Positions 1-11,900 of a stretch of 64,000 bases of DNA are shown piece by piece. Below the pieces are notes generated by a model, which was given only the letters and a program-made list of their open reading frames with translations, searched no databases and had not been told where the DNA came from. Source of the stretch: Jacaranda mimosifolia (taxonomy: Eukaryota > Streptophyta > Magnoliopsida > Lamiales > Bignoniaceae). Every line of letters starts with the position of its first letter. Position 1 is the first letter of the stretch. The stretch lies in assembly GCA_018894105.1 (NCBI GenBank), contig CM032127.1:2575001-2639000 (forward strand). Direction: 5' to 3'. Both the position numbers and the translations under genes were made by a program.

Positions 1-1705
1 ATTGTTTATTCTGAAATTCGACCGTTTATGAATAGCTACAAAACTTCCTTAAACCCAACCCTTTCCCTCAGAGTGATTTTACAATACGAGGAGGTCATAC
101 AGTTCAGCCACACAGAACACCATGTCACCAGTTTGAGAAAAGAACCACAAATTACAATACCTGAATCACAGTTCAGTGGGCTATCAGGCTCTGGATGAGC
201 CATCAATGCGATTATAGCCCTACAAACTGATTGCAGGGTCCAGGCTGGACTCCATGCATTCTTCAAGATATCAAGGCAAATCTCACCTGTCTGCATAAAA
301 ATGAAAAGCATGCCATCAAAAATTTACTACAGAAAGGAATAAGATGCCTAGTAAGATAGCTGACATGATGGTTCATGGTTCACAAACAAGTCAATCCTAG
401 AGTAAATTTCACTTCAGCTCTCACCATGTCACCATGCACCTCACTTTAGTGATTCTCATGACTCATCTAGTTCTGTGAATGGTTTGTGCACAAAGAACAC
501 TTATAATTTTTATACTGACATTGTTGAGCAAACAAACAACTTTTTTGCTATAGGAACTCTCATATACTTCATTCATTGCTCTTTTACAGATAATTTTACA
601 GCAGATAATGATTTGGAATGACATAACTTACCTTGAAATGTACATTTGGATGAAATATTTTGGTTAAGAATCGAACTTGAGGAGGCTGCAAAGGATACTG
701 CTCAGGGACAGAAAAAGCAAGCTGGAAAATTCCACCATCAAAAGGAGTTTCCGACGGCCCCTACACAGCATAGAATCAAGCAACTCATTTGAATTAAGTG
801 ATTCCCTCAGAAACTGTCTCACAGAATAAGATAAAGCTCAACAAACAATGAGATCTACCTTTATAAGAGCTGTCCACTTAAATATATTAGAATCATCACA
901 AACAAGCTGAATATCAGGATCAGATACTTTCTCTCTCTGCACTTCTTTGTATTCTTTAAAAAGCCTTGCCCTTGATGCCTATTTCCAAGGCATATGATCA
1001 ATTACAAAATTGCCACCACAATAGAAATTCAATACAAGATATTTGGATTACACAGAAGCTTTTTCACAAGCTACATATGTGGCCACACATCTAATGCAAG
1101 ACAAATTTAACCTTTTTAATTAAAGGAGTACGCTTTAAGGTCTTTTAATTTCAGTTCAATGAATAACTTCTAAAACTAGTTTTATTTCCAATCGACCTCA
1201 CATTCATCACCAGTACTGACTAAATAGGTCAGTTGGATATTTCAATCAAATCCTTTCAGTTTAGCATAAGGTATAGTGCATAAACTTCTCTTTTCCTTCT
1301 CATTATCCTTTCTAATGACCACAATGCATATGGTTTATAACTCTAGTTTGGCTATACAACAGATTGCGAGTGACACCATGAAACTACAGAGCAACTTCGT
1401 TTTCCAAATTCATTTTCCAAATAAAGGAAAACACACACACAAGCAGAACCAATTTTTGAAAAGCTAGAAGCTTAACTTCACAGAAAGCCAATCATAAGAT
1501 TGATAGTATCAGTATCATCTTTCCCTCAAACAATAAATTTCAAGAATTTTATCACTTCCAACAAAACTAAAAAGTAAAATTAAAAAAGCAAAGGGTATTT
1601 CCATTCAGATAAAGAATCGAACAATCGAGAGCGGCAAGCAAAATAATGACAAACCGCGTAAAAAGAAAAACAACAATCATCCACGAAAACAACACTAACC
1701 TGCAT
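1..1705 (-). CDS. PEX4: PEX4 peroxisomal ubiquitin-conjugating enzyme (E2), 3' end missing
   Basis: PEX4 (UBC21 in Arabidopsis) is the E2 that monoubiquitinates the PTS1 receptor PEX5 at the peroxisome membrane so that it can be recycled. Read on the minus strand, the coding exons are 1705-1700 (only ATG CAG), 978-859, 760-632 and 290-161; the last exon would lie left of base 1. The frame stays open across all junctions. The product begins MQASRARLFKEYKEVQ and continues through HPNVHFKTGEICLDILKNAW, which holds the active-site Cys of GEICLDIL, to HPEPDSPLNCDSG. These segments match plant PEX4 very closely from memory. The first coding exon is just six bases. A 5' UTR intron is likely between about 1803 and 1983 (CAG/GTAAAC donor at 1984). 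The reading frame that runs past 161 towards base 36 is intron read-through. The missing C-terminus (about 30 residues) is expected because the window is cut. Confidence 0.93.
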
Positions 1706-2115
1706 TTTCTAATTTTTGCGATTAAATTCACGTCAATGCTCAACTAAGAACTGCATCAATTGACCAAAAGATTATCTTCAAATAACAAGCAATAAAACTG
1801 AGAACCTGAAAAAGCAAACATAAATCGAAAGCCCATAAATATTCTGCTTTAATTTTTTCAAAGAGAAAAAACGACAAGGAAATTACAGAATAGATATCCA
1901 ATTATTCGAAAATCCTAAAAAGTAAACATAAAAGAAATTTACAAGGTACAGAATTGACGGGTAATCAGAAAATAGAAGTTTACCTGAAATCAAATCAGTT
2001 GCGAACAAGAGATATGAAGCGTGAAGAAGTTTCGAATGGCTTTATAAGTGATGATCCAATGCATGGCAGCGCATCATATTTTCGTGGTACCCAATAGTTG
2101 ACCGTTCATCACTTG
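1706..2115 (-). promoter_or_regulatory. PEX4 5' UTR, leader intron and proximal promoter
   Basis: Upstream of the PEX4 ATG (1705) is a leader with a probable intron: donor CAG/GTAAAC at 1984/1983 and a pyrimidine-rich acceptor near 1803. The sequence at about 2048-2110 (ATCCAATGCA, ATATTTTCGTGG, TTGACCGT) is the likely promoter. It has a diverged second copy at about 5005-5070. I saw no clear TATA box. Confidence 0.5.
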
Positions 2116-2326
2116 AATGGGGACAGCGGGCCTTTTTCTGAACTCTAAATATATTAATATAGGATTGGTTTTGGATCATTGACTAGTTTTCTTTTATGAA
2201 TTGTAAAAATCAGGATGAGTCAATTCGTCAAAAGCCCTATCGCATTTCTCAAACACTCTTACATAGTCGAGGGAAATTTTTGGCTATGATTGTATGGGTA
2301 GGAACCCTTTTTTTAGGGTGTGCTTG

Positions 2327-2557
2327 GATGTGAGATCAATTTTTTTTTTCTTTATAACATTACGGATAACAAAAATTATACTTACAATAAGATAATAGTA
2401 TTTAATAATCAAATCAAATAAATGAAAATATAAATTGTACAATTAGATGCACATAAAATGCACAAAAAAATTCATTTGAGTTTGAACTCGAGATCATCCA
2501 CATAATAGAGGAAACTGATGCCACTAAATTACGAGCCAATGGATTTAGATGTGAGAT
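2327..2557 (-). mobile_element. tRNA-derived SINE copy 1
   Basis: The 10-bp direct repeat GATGTGAGAT occurs at 2327-2336 and 2548-2557 and fits a target-site duplication. Between them, read on the minus strand from 2547, is a tRNA-like head. It has an A-box-like TCGTAATTTAGTGGC, a B-box-like GAGTTCAAACTC near 2481, and an A/T-rich tail towards 2340. It resembles the two SINE-like copies at 20249-20448 and about 36683-36790. Confidence 0.6.
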
Positions 2558-2560
2558 GGC

Positions 2561-3470
2561 TAGGGCTATCAATGGAGTGAATTTTAATTCGAATTCGATT
2601 TGATTATTTATGATCTTTTACTGATAAAATATTCAATGGATATGGTCTGATTAAAAAAGTTTGTATCCGAAATAAATAGAATGAATATGGATATGGCTCG
2701 ATCCGATCCATTAATAATTTGAATACAAATATATTTAGTATTATTCATATATGGTATTATATATATGTATACATAAGGTCTTGTATCAATGTTAAAGTAT
2801 ATTTGGATTAAAGGAGTAATAAACTTTTATGCAATATATCAAATAATGTGTTTTTTATATAAATTGTTAGATTTTGAGTTTATTTACATCATAATTACAT
2901 AACTTATTTCTTTATTTTTTAACAGAAAATAATATAGGAATAATAATGAGCAAGAGCTGAATCCCATGATATAGCAAGAATACAATGCGAATATTGATTT
3001 GATCGAATAAGTTTCTTTTTTTATAAAAGTTTGAGCCTACAGTTAGTTGATTGAAAAATCAAGTATAACTATGCATTTATAATGTCACATAAATGCTATT
3101 ATCAGCAACGGAACCCAAAATACAATGATTTGGTGAATGAATATAATTAAGTTAAATTCTATTATCGCTTTTTAAATGATCAATAGACTTGAAAATTTAT
3201 TCATTAATTTGTTGTGCATTATTTTTAAGGATGATTATTTTGAATTTGAATTTTACTAAATTTTTAGAAAAATAATAAATATATGATGATTTTTGAAGTA
3301 TTCGAATTAAAATTTTTTTGGATATCCAACTTTTATTTACATCCAAATATGGTTATACCAACTATAAATTCGATAGAATATTGGATCGAATTTGAATATA
3401 GTCTATTACGTCCAAATTCATATTTGAATTTAACATGATTCGATTCAAATCCAACCCATTAACAGTTTTG
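2561..3470. mobile_element. MITE-like element with TAGGGCTATCAATGG / CCCATTAACAG ends
   Basis: The left end (2561, TAGGGCTATCAATGGAGTG) is partly inverted-complementary to the right end (about 3455-3465, CCAACCCATTAACAG). The subterminal sequence repeats GGATCGAAT/GATTCGAATT motifs in opposite orientations at the two ends. The interior is AT-rich and non-coding. This resembles widely dispersed plant MITEs that start near GGGCTGTCAATGG. No target duplication was resolved. Confidence 0.45.
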
Positions 3471-3875
3471 TGGCATTTTATGGGCTATTCAGAGATAGTC
3501 TCGGAGCCCCAAAGTGCCATTTCTCTCTCATCTCATTTTCTTTCTCGTTTTATTGTTCGACAAAAAAGAACTTATAAATGATATAAAAATATAAAAAATA
3601 AATTTTGCGTATAGAATTAAATATAAAAAATATTATTAAATTTTGCCAAAATTATTTATCAAAAATGATTTTTAAATTTATTAATTAATTTATTTTTACA
3701 ACAATAAATAAAGTATAAAATAAATAACAAACTTCATTAATTACTTTTGGATAATACACATTTTTTTTATTTAATTCGTAATTGTTTAAAAAATTTAAAA
3801 ATTTCCAATAGACCTTTTAGTTGATAACATTGTGGAAATTAGTTTCACGAGAAAAGTAATTTGTGTTGGACATAT
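3471..3875. other. AT-rich intergenic spacer
   Basis: Very AT-rich sequence with no reading frame or RNA signature that I can support. Confidence 0.5.
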
Positions 3876-4360
3876 TAGGAATGCAAACAAGTCAAGCCGA
3901 GCTGAGCTTTAACTATTTTTTCAGGCTCGAGCTCGGCTTGAACACTTATTTGGATTTGGTTCGACTCGACTTGATTCATTAGGCTCGAATTCACAATCAA
4001 ATTATAAGCTCGAGTTTGGCTTGGGCTTGAGCTCAAAAAATTAAATTATTTTATAAAAAATTTTAAAATTAGTATATTTTATTATAATTTTTTTATAAAA
4101 TCAAGTTATAGGCTTGAGTTCGGCTCAATCTCGAGCTCGAAAAGTTAAATTATTTTATAAAAAAAATTAAAATCAATATATTTTATTATATTTTTTATAT
4201 ATAATATTTTTTTTAATAAAAAATATAAGATCACGAGCTTGCAAACAAGAATTATTTGGCTTGAGTTCGGCTCAAGCTCGAATTCTTCGAACTCGAGCTT
4301 GAATACTTTTCGAGCCAGCTCATCAGGCTCGCGAGCTGACTCGGTTCGTTTGCATCCCTA
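3876..4360. mobile_element. CTCGAG-rich MITE, copy 1
   Basis: The ends are imperfect inverted repeats: TTAGGAATGCAAACAAG on the left and CGTTTGCATCCCTA on the right. The arms are packed with GGCTCGAGCTCGGCTTG-like palindromes around an AT core (TTATTTTATAAAAAATTTTAAA). Related copies are at 29451-29805, 35371-35713, 46154-46510 and 63065-63560. It is non-coding and should form a strong hairpin. Confidence 0.7.
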
Positions 4361-4829
4361 TGACCTTTGAAATTACCAAATTTATAGACATTCTATTTTA
4401 TAAAATTAAAAATTATGATTTATTAAAATTACAATTTATATATAATATTCTTTTTGTATATTTAAATCCTACACAAACTCGAAAAACCAAAATTCGATTT
4501 CTTAATAGACCATGTAATTTTTTAGAATTAAAAAAATTCAATTTATTAAATTTATAAATTATTTATAATTTTTTAGAATATTCTAAATTGCAAACAAACA
4601 CAAAAATTAAAACTTATAAAACAATCTCATTATTTCAAACAATTCTTAAAAGCATTCTCACAACCTTACATCACATCACAATAATTTTTATATTTTATCT
4701 TACAATAAATCATAACATCATCTCTCATTTTCATATATTTAAAACATTAAAACAATCTCAAAATCTCTAAGACATGAAAAATGAAGAAATGCCTCACAAG
4801 TAATCACAATATTTAATTTTCCTTTTTTT
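4361..4829. other. AT-rich intergenic spacer
   Basis: Roughly 80% A+T. Short open frames here are of low-complexity composition and are not credible genes. Confidence 0.5.
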
Positions 4830-5630
4830 TTTACCTAATTTTCTATATGCAGACAAATATAAAATAATAGACAATTCATTTCTGACTTTCTATATGAAGG
4901 TTAATAAAATTAAAGAAACCACTAAGGCTCAACTTTATTAATACCACAGAATTATTGACTACTTTATTCATCCCAAATCTTCAAATTTGAACTCGCCTCA
5001 ATGTATAAGTGTTAATCCAATGCACGACAGTGCCCCATATTTTCGTGGTATGCAACAGTTAACCGTGGATTTTCTTGATGGAACATCACACCTCTCATGC
5101 AATCCAAAAAATAAAAGTAATTTTGAATTATTAATTATTTTTCTTATTATACCGTAACACTAACATGAGATCTTTATTTCAAAATCTATAAGAGGATATA
5201 CCAAATCATTTGACTATTGATACAAGAAGTTAAATTTTTAATAATTAACATGAGATCTTTATTTCAAAATCTATCATAGGGTATACCAAATCATTTGACT
5301 ATTGATACAAGAATTTAAATTTTTAATAATTAACGTGAGATTTTTATTTCAAAATCTATAATTAGAATCGAGACAAAGCAATTCGTTAAAAAGCCTATTC
5401 CTCTTCTGCCTAATTTTCTATATGTTGTCAATTATAAAATAAAAGAGTTCTTTAATAAATTCTTCTATACTTAACCAAATAAGTCACCAAGGTAAAATGT
5501 AATTGCAACAACTTAAATATTAATCAGCAAATAATGCTCCATGCAACATGGTTAGTAGATAATTAGAGAAACCATTAAGACTCAATTTCACTGACACCGC
5601 AAAATCATTAATTGCATTGTTCATCCTAAC
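4830..5630. repeat. Local duplications between PEX4 and the TOM1-like gene
   Basis: Three layers are visible. (1) About 5005-5070 is a diverged copy of the PEX4 upstream segment at 2048-2110. (2) 5163-5360 is a tandem repeat with a unit of about 85 bp (AACATGAGATCTTTATTTC ... TTTTTAATAATT), present about 2.3 times. (3) About 4833-4975 and 5409-5630 share CCTAATTTTCTATATG and GAGAAACCAYTAAGRCTCAA-type blocks in the same order. The stretch therefore arose by repeated local duplication. No gene is seen. Confidence 0.65.
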
Positions 5631-5918
5631 CAGAGAAAAGAAAAGAAAAGGAGAGGGGGAAAAAAAGGTTTTTCCTTTCTTTTATATGAGTGTTCCTTTC
5701 TACATGAAATGTACATGATTCTAGAGAGAAGAAACCCCAAAACAAGTAAAACAAAAAAACAAATGAGAAAGGAAGGAATAAATGCAGGCAACACAATCGG
5801 TGAAGATGAAGAATATATGATACCGAAATATAAAACCCAAAACGGAAACAAAAAGTAAGGAGGGCCAAGCAAGTTAGCAAACAAAATAACATAAGGCCAA
5901 GGCAAAACCAAGCCAACG

Positions 5919-8900
5919 TCACAGGCTCCCAGCTCTACCTGGCGTGGTTTTGGCCGGTTTGAATTTAGAGATGTCCACAAGGTCTCCAAATAGCTTGTCC
6001 TCTGGCTTAGAAGGCTTTGCAGGCGGCACATAAGAGGACGAACTGGAAAGTGAGTAGTAAGAATTTCTCAGGCCACTATCATCCCTCACGGATAATCCAG
6101 ACATGCTTTGCTGAAGGAACAGGGCATTTTGCTGTTGACCTTGGCTATAACCATAGCCATAGCCGTAAGCAGCCATTTGGTTGCTGTACATCTGTTGAGG
6201 ATACATATAACCCATGGGACCAGACTGCATCGGTTGAGGATACATCACCATGGGTTGTGGACTCTGGATAGGAGGATGGAAGCCCGCCATTTGGTTACTC
6301 TGCATAGCCTGGTTGTCGATTGCTGTAAGATGGCCACCATTGTACACTCCAGCTACCTGGGCATTCGCCACAGATTGTGATCCTGGAAGATATGTGCCAC
6401 TTGGCGATGGCTGGGTGAGACCGACTACTTCTTGAGGGACTTGCATTTGTTGAGGCTGGTTAACAGCAGGCAGACTGTTGTCTAATTGTGCTTCCCATGG
6501 TGGAGGGGGAAGCGTGCTGCTACTTTGAGGGCCTGTCATAAAAACAAAAAAAGGCACAGCCCAGTGTTAGCTCCAAACACAAGGTTTTTCAAGGTCTTTT
6601 TCCTTGGCGCATGCGGGAGGGGGGGATGCATAATCACTCAAGTACATAGGTAAGAAAGAAAACAAAGTTGCATCTTGCAATAACTCTTTCCACAGATCTT
6701 ATAGCAAAAGAAGATTTTTCAGTTTTCTTTAGAATGCAGAACTTAATTTCATCTTTGTCTTCTTATGCCTCTTCTTTTCTGTCTTTTTTATTTATTAACT
6801 TCTTATTTTTTTCTTTGAGGATGGGAAGTTCAGCAAAATGCTTGATTACTGAACACCAAAACTGAACATGTTAGCCAAAAAGAATAAAAAAAATTAAAAT
6901 AAAGTAGAGATGCACCATAAACTGGTGAGGGTAGCTGCTGTTGCTGGGTTGTCTGACCATTCCAGGCAGGAGGGCCTTGCGAGTAAAGTGACTGTCCATG
7001 TTGAGGTAGCGCAGGGCCAGAAACACTTCCATTTGACAAAGGCTGCGGAGCATTGAAATTCGGTTGAAATTGAGGAGTTGAAGTATAGGCTTGTCCAGGG
7101 GAATTCAAAGACTGATTGTTATTACTCTCTGAGAACATGTCAACAAGAGCAAGCGCATTCTGCTGAGATGCAACAGGGCTTGCTGGCTGAGGCTGTCCCA
7201 CGGGAACAAGTGCCAGTGAGTTTAAGTCATCTCCACTCAAAAGATCTATCTTAGGGTCAGCCCTTGTTGGGGTTGTCAACTGACCATTAGTTGTTGGAGG
7301 AGCAGGGAGTGATAATTGTGTCCCTAAGCTAGTACTGGATGCAGATCTGCACATGCCATTTTGCATCTAAGAAGATAGCATATGACTTTTTTTAATTTCA
7401 AGAACACATATCAAAGCCAACTATCGAATATTATCTGAAGCACAAAAGAATAACAAGTTTAAAGCCAAAAAGAAAAATCAAGATATATCAATAACAGAAA
7501 ATGTAAATAACAAAATCTATGAGCATCATTTTTCAAAGCTGAGGTCAACCAAATGCTAGCTCCCAGAATTTCATATCCAGCACACAAATAATATTTTCTT
7601 TTAATACAACATTAATATCACAATCAGGATGTTACCCTACTTGTCAATCAACCACTACTCTTAGAGACCCCTCGTTTTCACTTGCATGAAGGGAAAAGGA
7701 TAAAATTGATGAACAGTTCATCCTAAAATTCAAATGATGTCCATATAGTGCACCAAATTAGTCAAACAAGATACATAAATTTGAATTGGCTCTCAGAAAG
7801 GAATTTAATATGTTAGACAACAAATTTTCAAGCAATGGAGTCTTGATGTAGTTGATAGATTCCCTACAACATCAATTGATCCTTTCAGCCCCCACTCCAC
7901 CTCCTTGAAGGTTACATGTGCAAACTCATTGAGAAACACTTCAGAGTTAATATCAAGTTATATTACTTAAATATCTGAGCGGTTAATAATAAACATCACA
8001 AAAGGAGGGCAAATCCAATATTAATTAATCCACACTTAAATAGAAGAAATAAAATTTACCCTCCGGTTGATTGTTTGCTATCACCAGTGTCGATAAGAGG
8101 AGCATCAACAGGTACCAAAGCTTGAGTAGGCTCAGGTTTTGGCTTCTCTAATTTAACAGATGTAGCTCCAGATGCAATTGATTCGTGCTTAGCCAGTGCA
8201 CGCTGTAAGTCATCATTCAATGCTAGTCCTTGGCATAATAGTGATTCATCCCTACATAGGAAACACAAAAAGATTATGGCTCAAATGGCACGTGTGCTTT
8301 GATCAAACTCATCCGATATCACATTGCAAAACAAAAACACAGCTGCTTGAGTACACATTGCAATAAACGGGTACATACTCAAAGACACTGACATTCTAGA
8401 GTGTTCTTCATCATTAAGTATAACTGACCAATTTAAGGGCATGTCAACACTCAAAAACTCATTTACATCACCATCAGTGATATAAAACACTGATTATTAG
8501 CATACACCTGCATGCAGCAAAGCTGAACACCTCTACACAAAATGAAATTCTGCATTGACAAATTGTTACTTCTAAGGAAAACAAATTTCAAATTTAACCA
8601 TGGTCCATCTAACATGAATTTTTCTCCCTTAACCAGTATTAATTTTCATTGAAAATTATATCTTTCAAATATATGTCACGATCTTACAAATATAAGAAGT
8701 TCATCCCAACCCACATTTTTAGAAAAAGTTGCTGAAACCCACATGTTGCACTAGTACATAACAGGAATTGACAATTGACAGCACAGAATTTGCTTCTTGG
8801 ACAGCTGAGAATAAAACAATAAATAACCAAAAACGAAGCCATATCCTTGACCAATTATTAGACGCATGTCAACCATCAGATGGTTCTATTTGAGTTTCAC

Positions 8901-11900
8901 AATATTTATCAAGACTATGTTCTTGGCCTATTCCTTGAGAAACTATAAAAAGTATGTACATGAAAACGCGGAACACTGAGAAGATCCAAATCACAACTAA
9001 ACAGAAGACATGATAAGTAGGAGGGGAAGTGAACATGGACTTACGATGTCGAATTAACAAGGTGCACCACTCTTTGCTTGTAGGTACGACATTGCTCCAC
9101 CAGATCAACAATAACCTCCTGCTTGAGCCCCTGCTACATAAGAGCAAATATGCTCAAAAAACTAATGCACTGGATTTTGTATAGTAATTGATGGAACATA
9201 ATAATACTATAAGTTAGGTAGTTCCGTTTCCATAAAGATCAGAACCAAGTAAATGTCAAATCTTGTAGAAAATGATCCCCACTGAGCTACTTTGTTGCTC
9301 AAATACCATTCAAGCAGCACCGTTAGATAGTTTCCAATTCTACAAGGCATCATTTACCTTGGGTTAATAGGTTAGATATACTATTTTATCTAAATAACAC
9401 AAATACTTCAAATTATAAGAGTCGACTATTATATCTCTAGCCTCTGATCCTAAAATGAGACATCCCACCCCTGTGTGTTTATCCAACCTCAATTATCAAT
9501 TAATTATAAAAATAAAATGTCCAAAGTATCCATATCTTGTCAATACAATACCATTTAATTTTAAATTTAAGTATGAAAATAAACAATATACAATTCTAAT
9601 AACTAAATCAAAATTAAATGATGGATAACTATCTAGGGTTATGTAAATATGAAATTTTAGTTTACTTAAATATAATAAAAATTAAATTAACTTTTACCAT
9701 GCATAGTGACATAAAGTTTAATTAAACTTTTAAGTGTGTGCACAAATGAAATTTACTTAAATATACTAACACTTTTCTTGTATTCATATTATTAATTTTG
9801 TTGGAAAATTTTTAAAATTTGATCAAGTATAAAAAAACTTAATTTTTAGTGCCTATATGAGCAATAGTATATTGTTGAGTCTTTCAAAGAAAGGCATATT
9901 GGTAAAAATTTATATAGTAGATGTAATTAGTCCATTAAAGTACAGATGTTATAGCTAGAATTGACTAATACATCATTTAAATAATCCCGTGAACTTATAC
10001 ATGATATTTGTTTGATCCTATGCTTCATCATGCATCTTTACCCTATCCAATAAAGTAAACCAAGCCTAAAGTGACCATACCTCTTTGTTAGCAGGATCTA
10101 AAGCATTCAGCATTTCAGCGAGGACATCCATGATGCCACGTGCATTTTGAAGTTCTGTCAAGCTGACATAAAAAACAGCACACAAACAAATAAGAATAAA
10201 TGTATAGCTACACTTCACAGAGCAACAGCTAATACAGCTCCTAATTTCATATGCACCAACTGCGAACAACGAGACAAGCGCCACTAGGTTCCCATCGCAA
10301 ATCACAAGAAAGAGGATCTCATGCCTTCACAGCTACAGTTCACCAGAAGAAATGCAAGGGCAGCTTCACAAGTTCACCGCTAGGACCACTTAAAAACCAT
10401 AACAATTTAAAGGTAAGGAATCAAGAAATGTGACACTACCTCATGAGACAGGTATGTTCATTAAACAAGCTACCATGAGAAATGTGTACCACAGGACTTG
10501 GCCTGTTAGTCCTACAACATTCTCATTGTCTAGGACAAGACACTCAAATCCCCATTCAACAAATTCAAGAAATTTTGACATAGGCTCCTAAAACGTGTGC
10601 TTTCTCCACCCAGTAGAAGCTCAGTAAATTAGTTCATCCACAGCAAGCCATCAAGGTATCATAAGATCAACTGGCAACTTCTCTATGAGCAATTCTACAA
10701 ACCTTTAATACAATGTATAGCAATAAAGAGAAAGTCAAGAAGCAGCAGGTATTCTAAAGAACAGTCTTTTCTTTTTTCACGACACGGTATATAATTTTGA
10801 CTAATAGAGAAATGAGACTTTTCACATTTCCAATCATAAACACATTGACATATCCGATTTCTAAACAAAGAAGGAAATTTAAATGTGCCCAACCCAGAAT
10901 AATGCACCTCAATGTTGGAAATTCAGCTTCTGCAGAAGATTCAGCTGCATCCTGTCTCCCTTCAGGATTGCGAAGATTTTGTGGATAAGATGTCAAAGGA
11001 TGTGTTTGTGGTGGTGTGAAAACAGGAGCTGACCTCTCAGATCTCTGAGGGAAGACTGCCCCAAGACGCTGATAAAAAGCCATAAATTGAAGAAGCATAA
11101 AAGAATAAACATCACCATTGCATAATCAGCATAAAATTGAAATCAAAGTAATAAGATGAGAAGATCCTAGCATGACATACCAATAAATCTTGATACGCTG
11201 CAAAGAACTGGGGATATCTTGCCCTTGGTCCTCCAAAAGCTTCTTGCCAAGTATCTATTAGAATCAATATCTTCTCTTTTACATGAAAGTCTGGCTGCAG
11301 AAACAAATTTTATGTCACTAAAAATACATCAAGACAGAGACAAACAGTAGCAACAATCTACAAATTACATTACCTTCTTCCTCACAATTTTCACCATCTC
11401 ATGAGGTAACTCTTTCTCAGCAACATGCATATGGACAATATCACCGCAATTCTTCACAATGGTCTCCAATAGCTAGAAAGTGAAAAGATAACATTTACAC
11501 TCAGACAGAATAATTCAACACAATGCCTTCCCTGACAAGAATATGTGAGCTCTACAAGAAAGGGGATAATGAGAGGATTTAACAGAACTAGTTCACTCCA
11601 AGAGATAATGAATTCTTCACTTCCCCTCCGTTACATACACAAATAATAGTCTAATAAGATACAAACACCCCTAACTTCCAGTTGTTCAGAACCATCTGGA
11701 AAATAATAGTCATTCCATCTCTTTTCCGTTTGTCCTTACACTCCATCTCAAAGAAGTACAATCCTCTATAACTGCTATTTATGCAAGAACAATTTCCTAA
11801 AAGCTGGAGCTCAAAATCCTTAGTAGTATCTTCAGAATTCTTGTAAAAACTAAAATAATCGAGCATAGATATGTCATATAATCTGCTCCTCTTTTTTTAA

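Noticed and set aside
36..160. C-terminal extension of the PEX4 frame (IVICGSFLKLV...)
   Set aside because: It follows a GT donor at 160/159 in the middle of the conserved DSG/N junction, so it is intron read-through. The true last exon lies outside the window.
7347..7366. Alternative start of TOM1-like exon 9 at the TTAG/ATG acceptor
   Set aside because: Using it puts the exon out of frame with exon 8 and hits a stop after about 14 codons; the acceptor at 7347/7346 keeps the frame.
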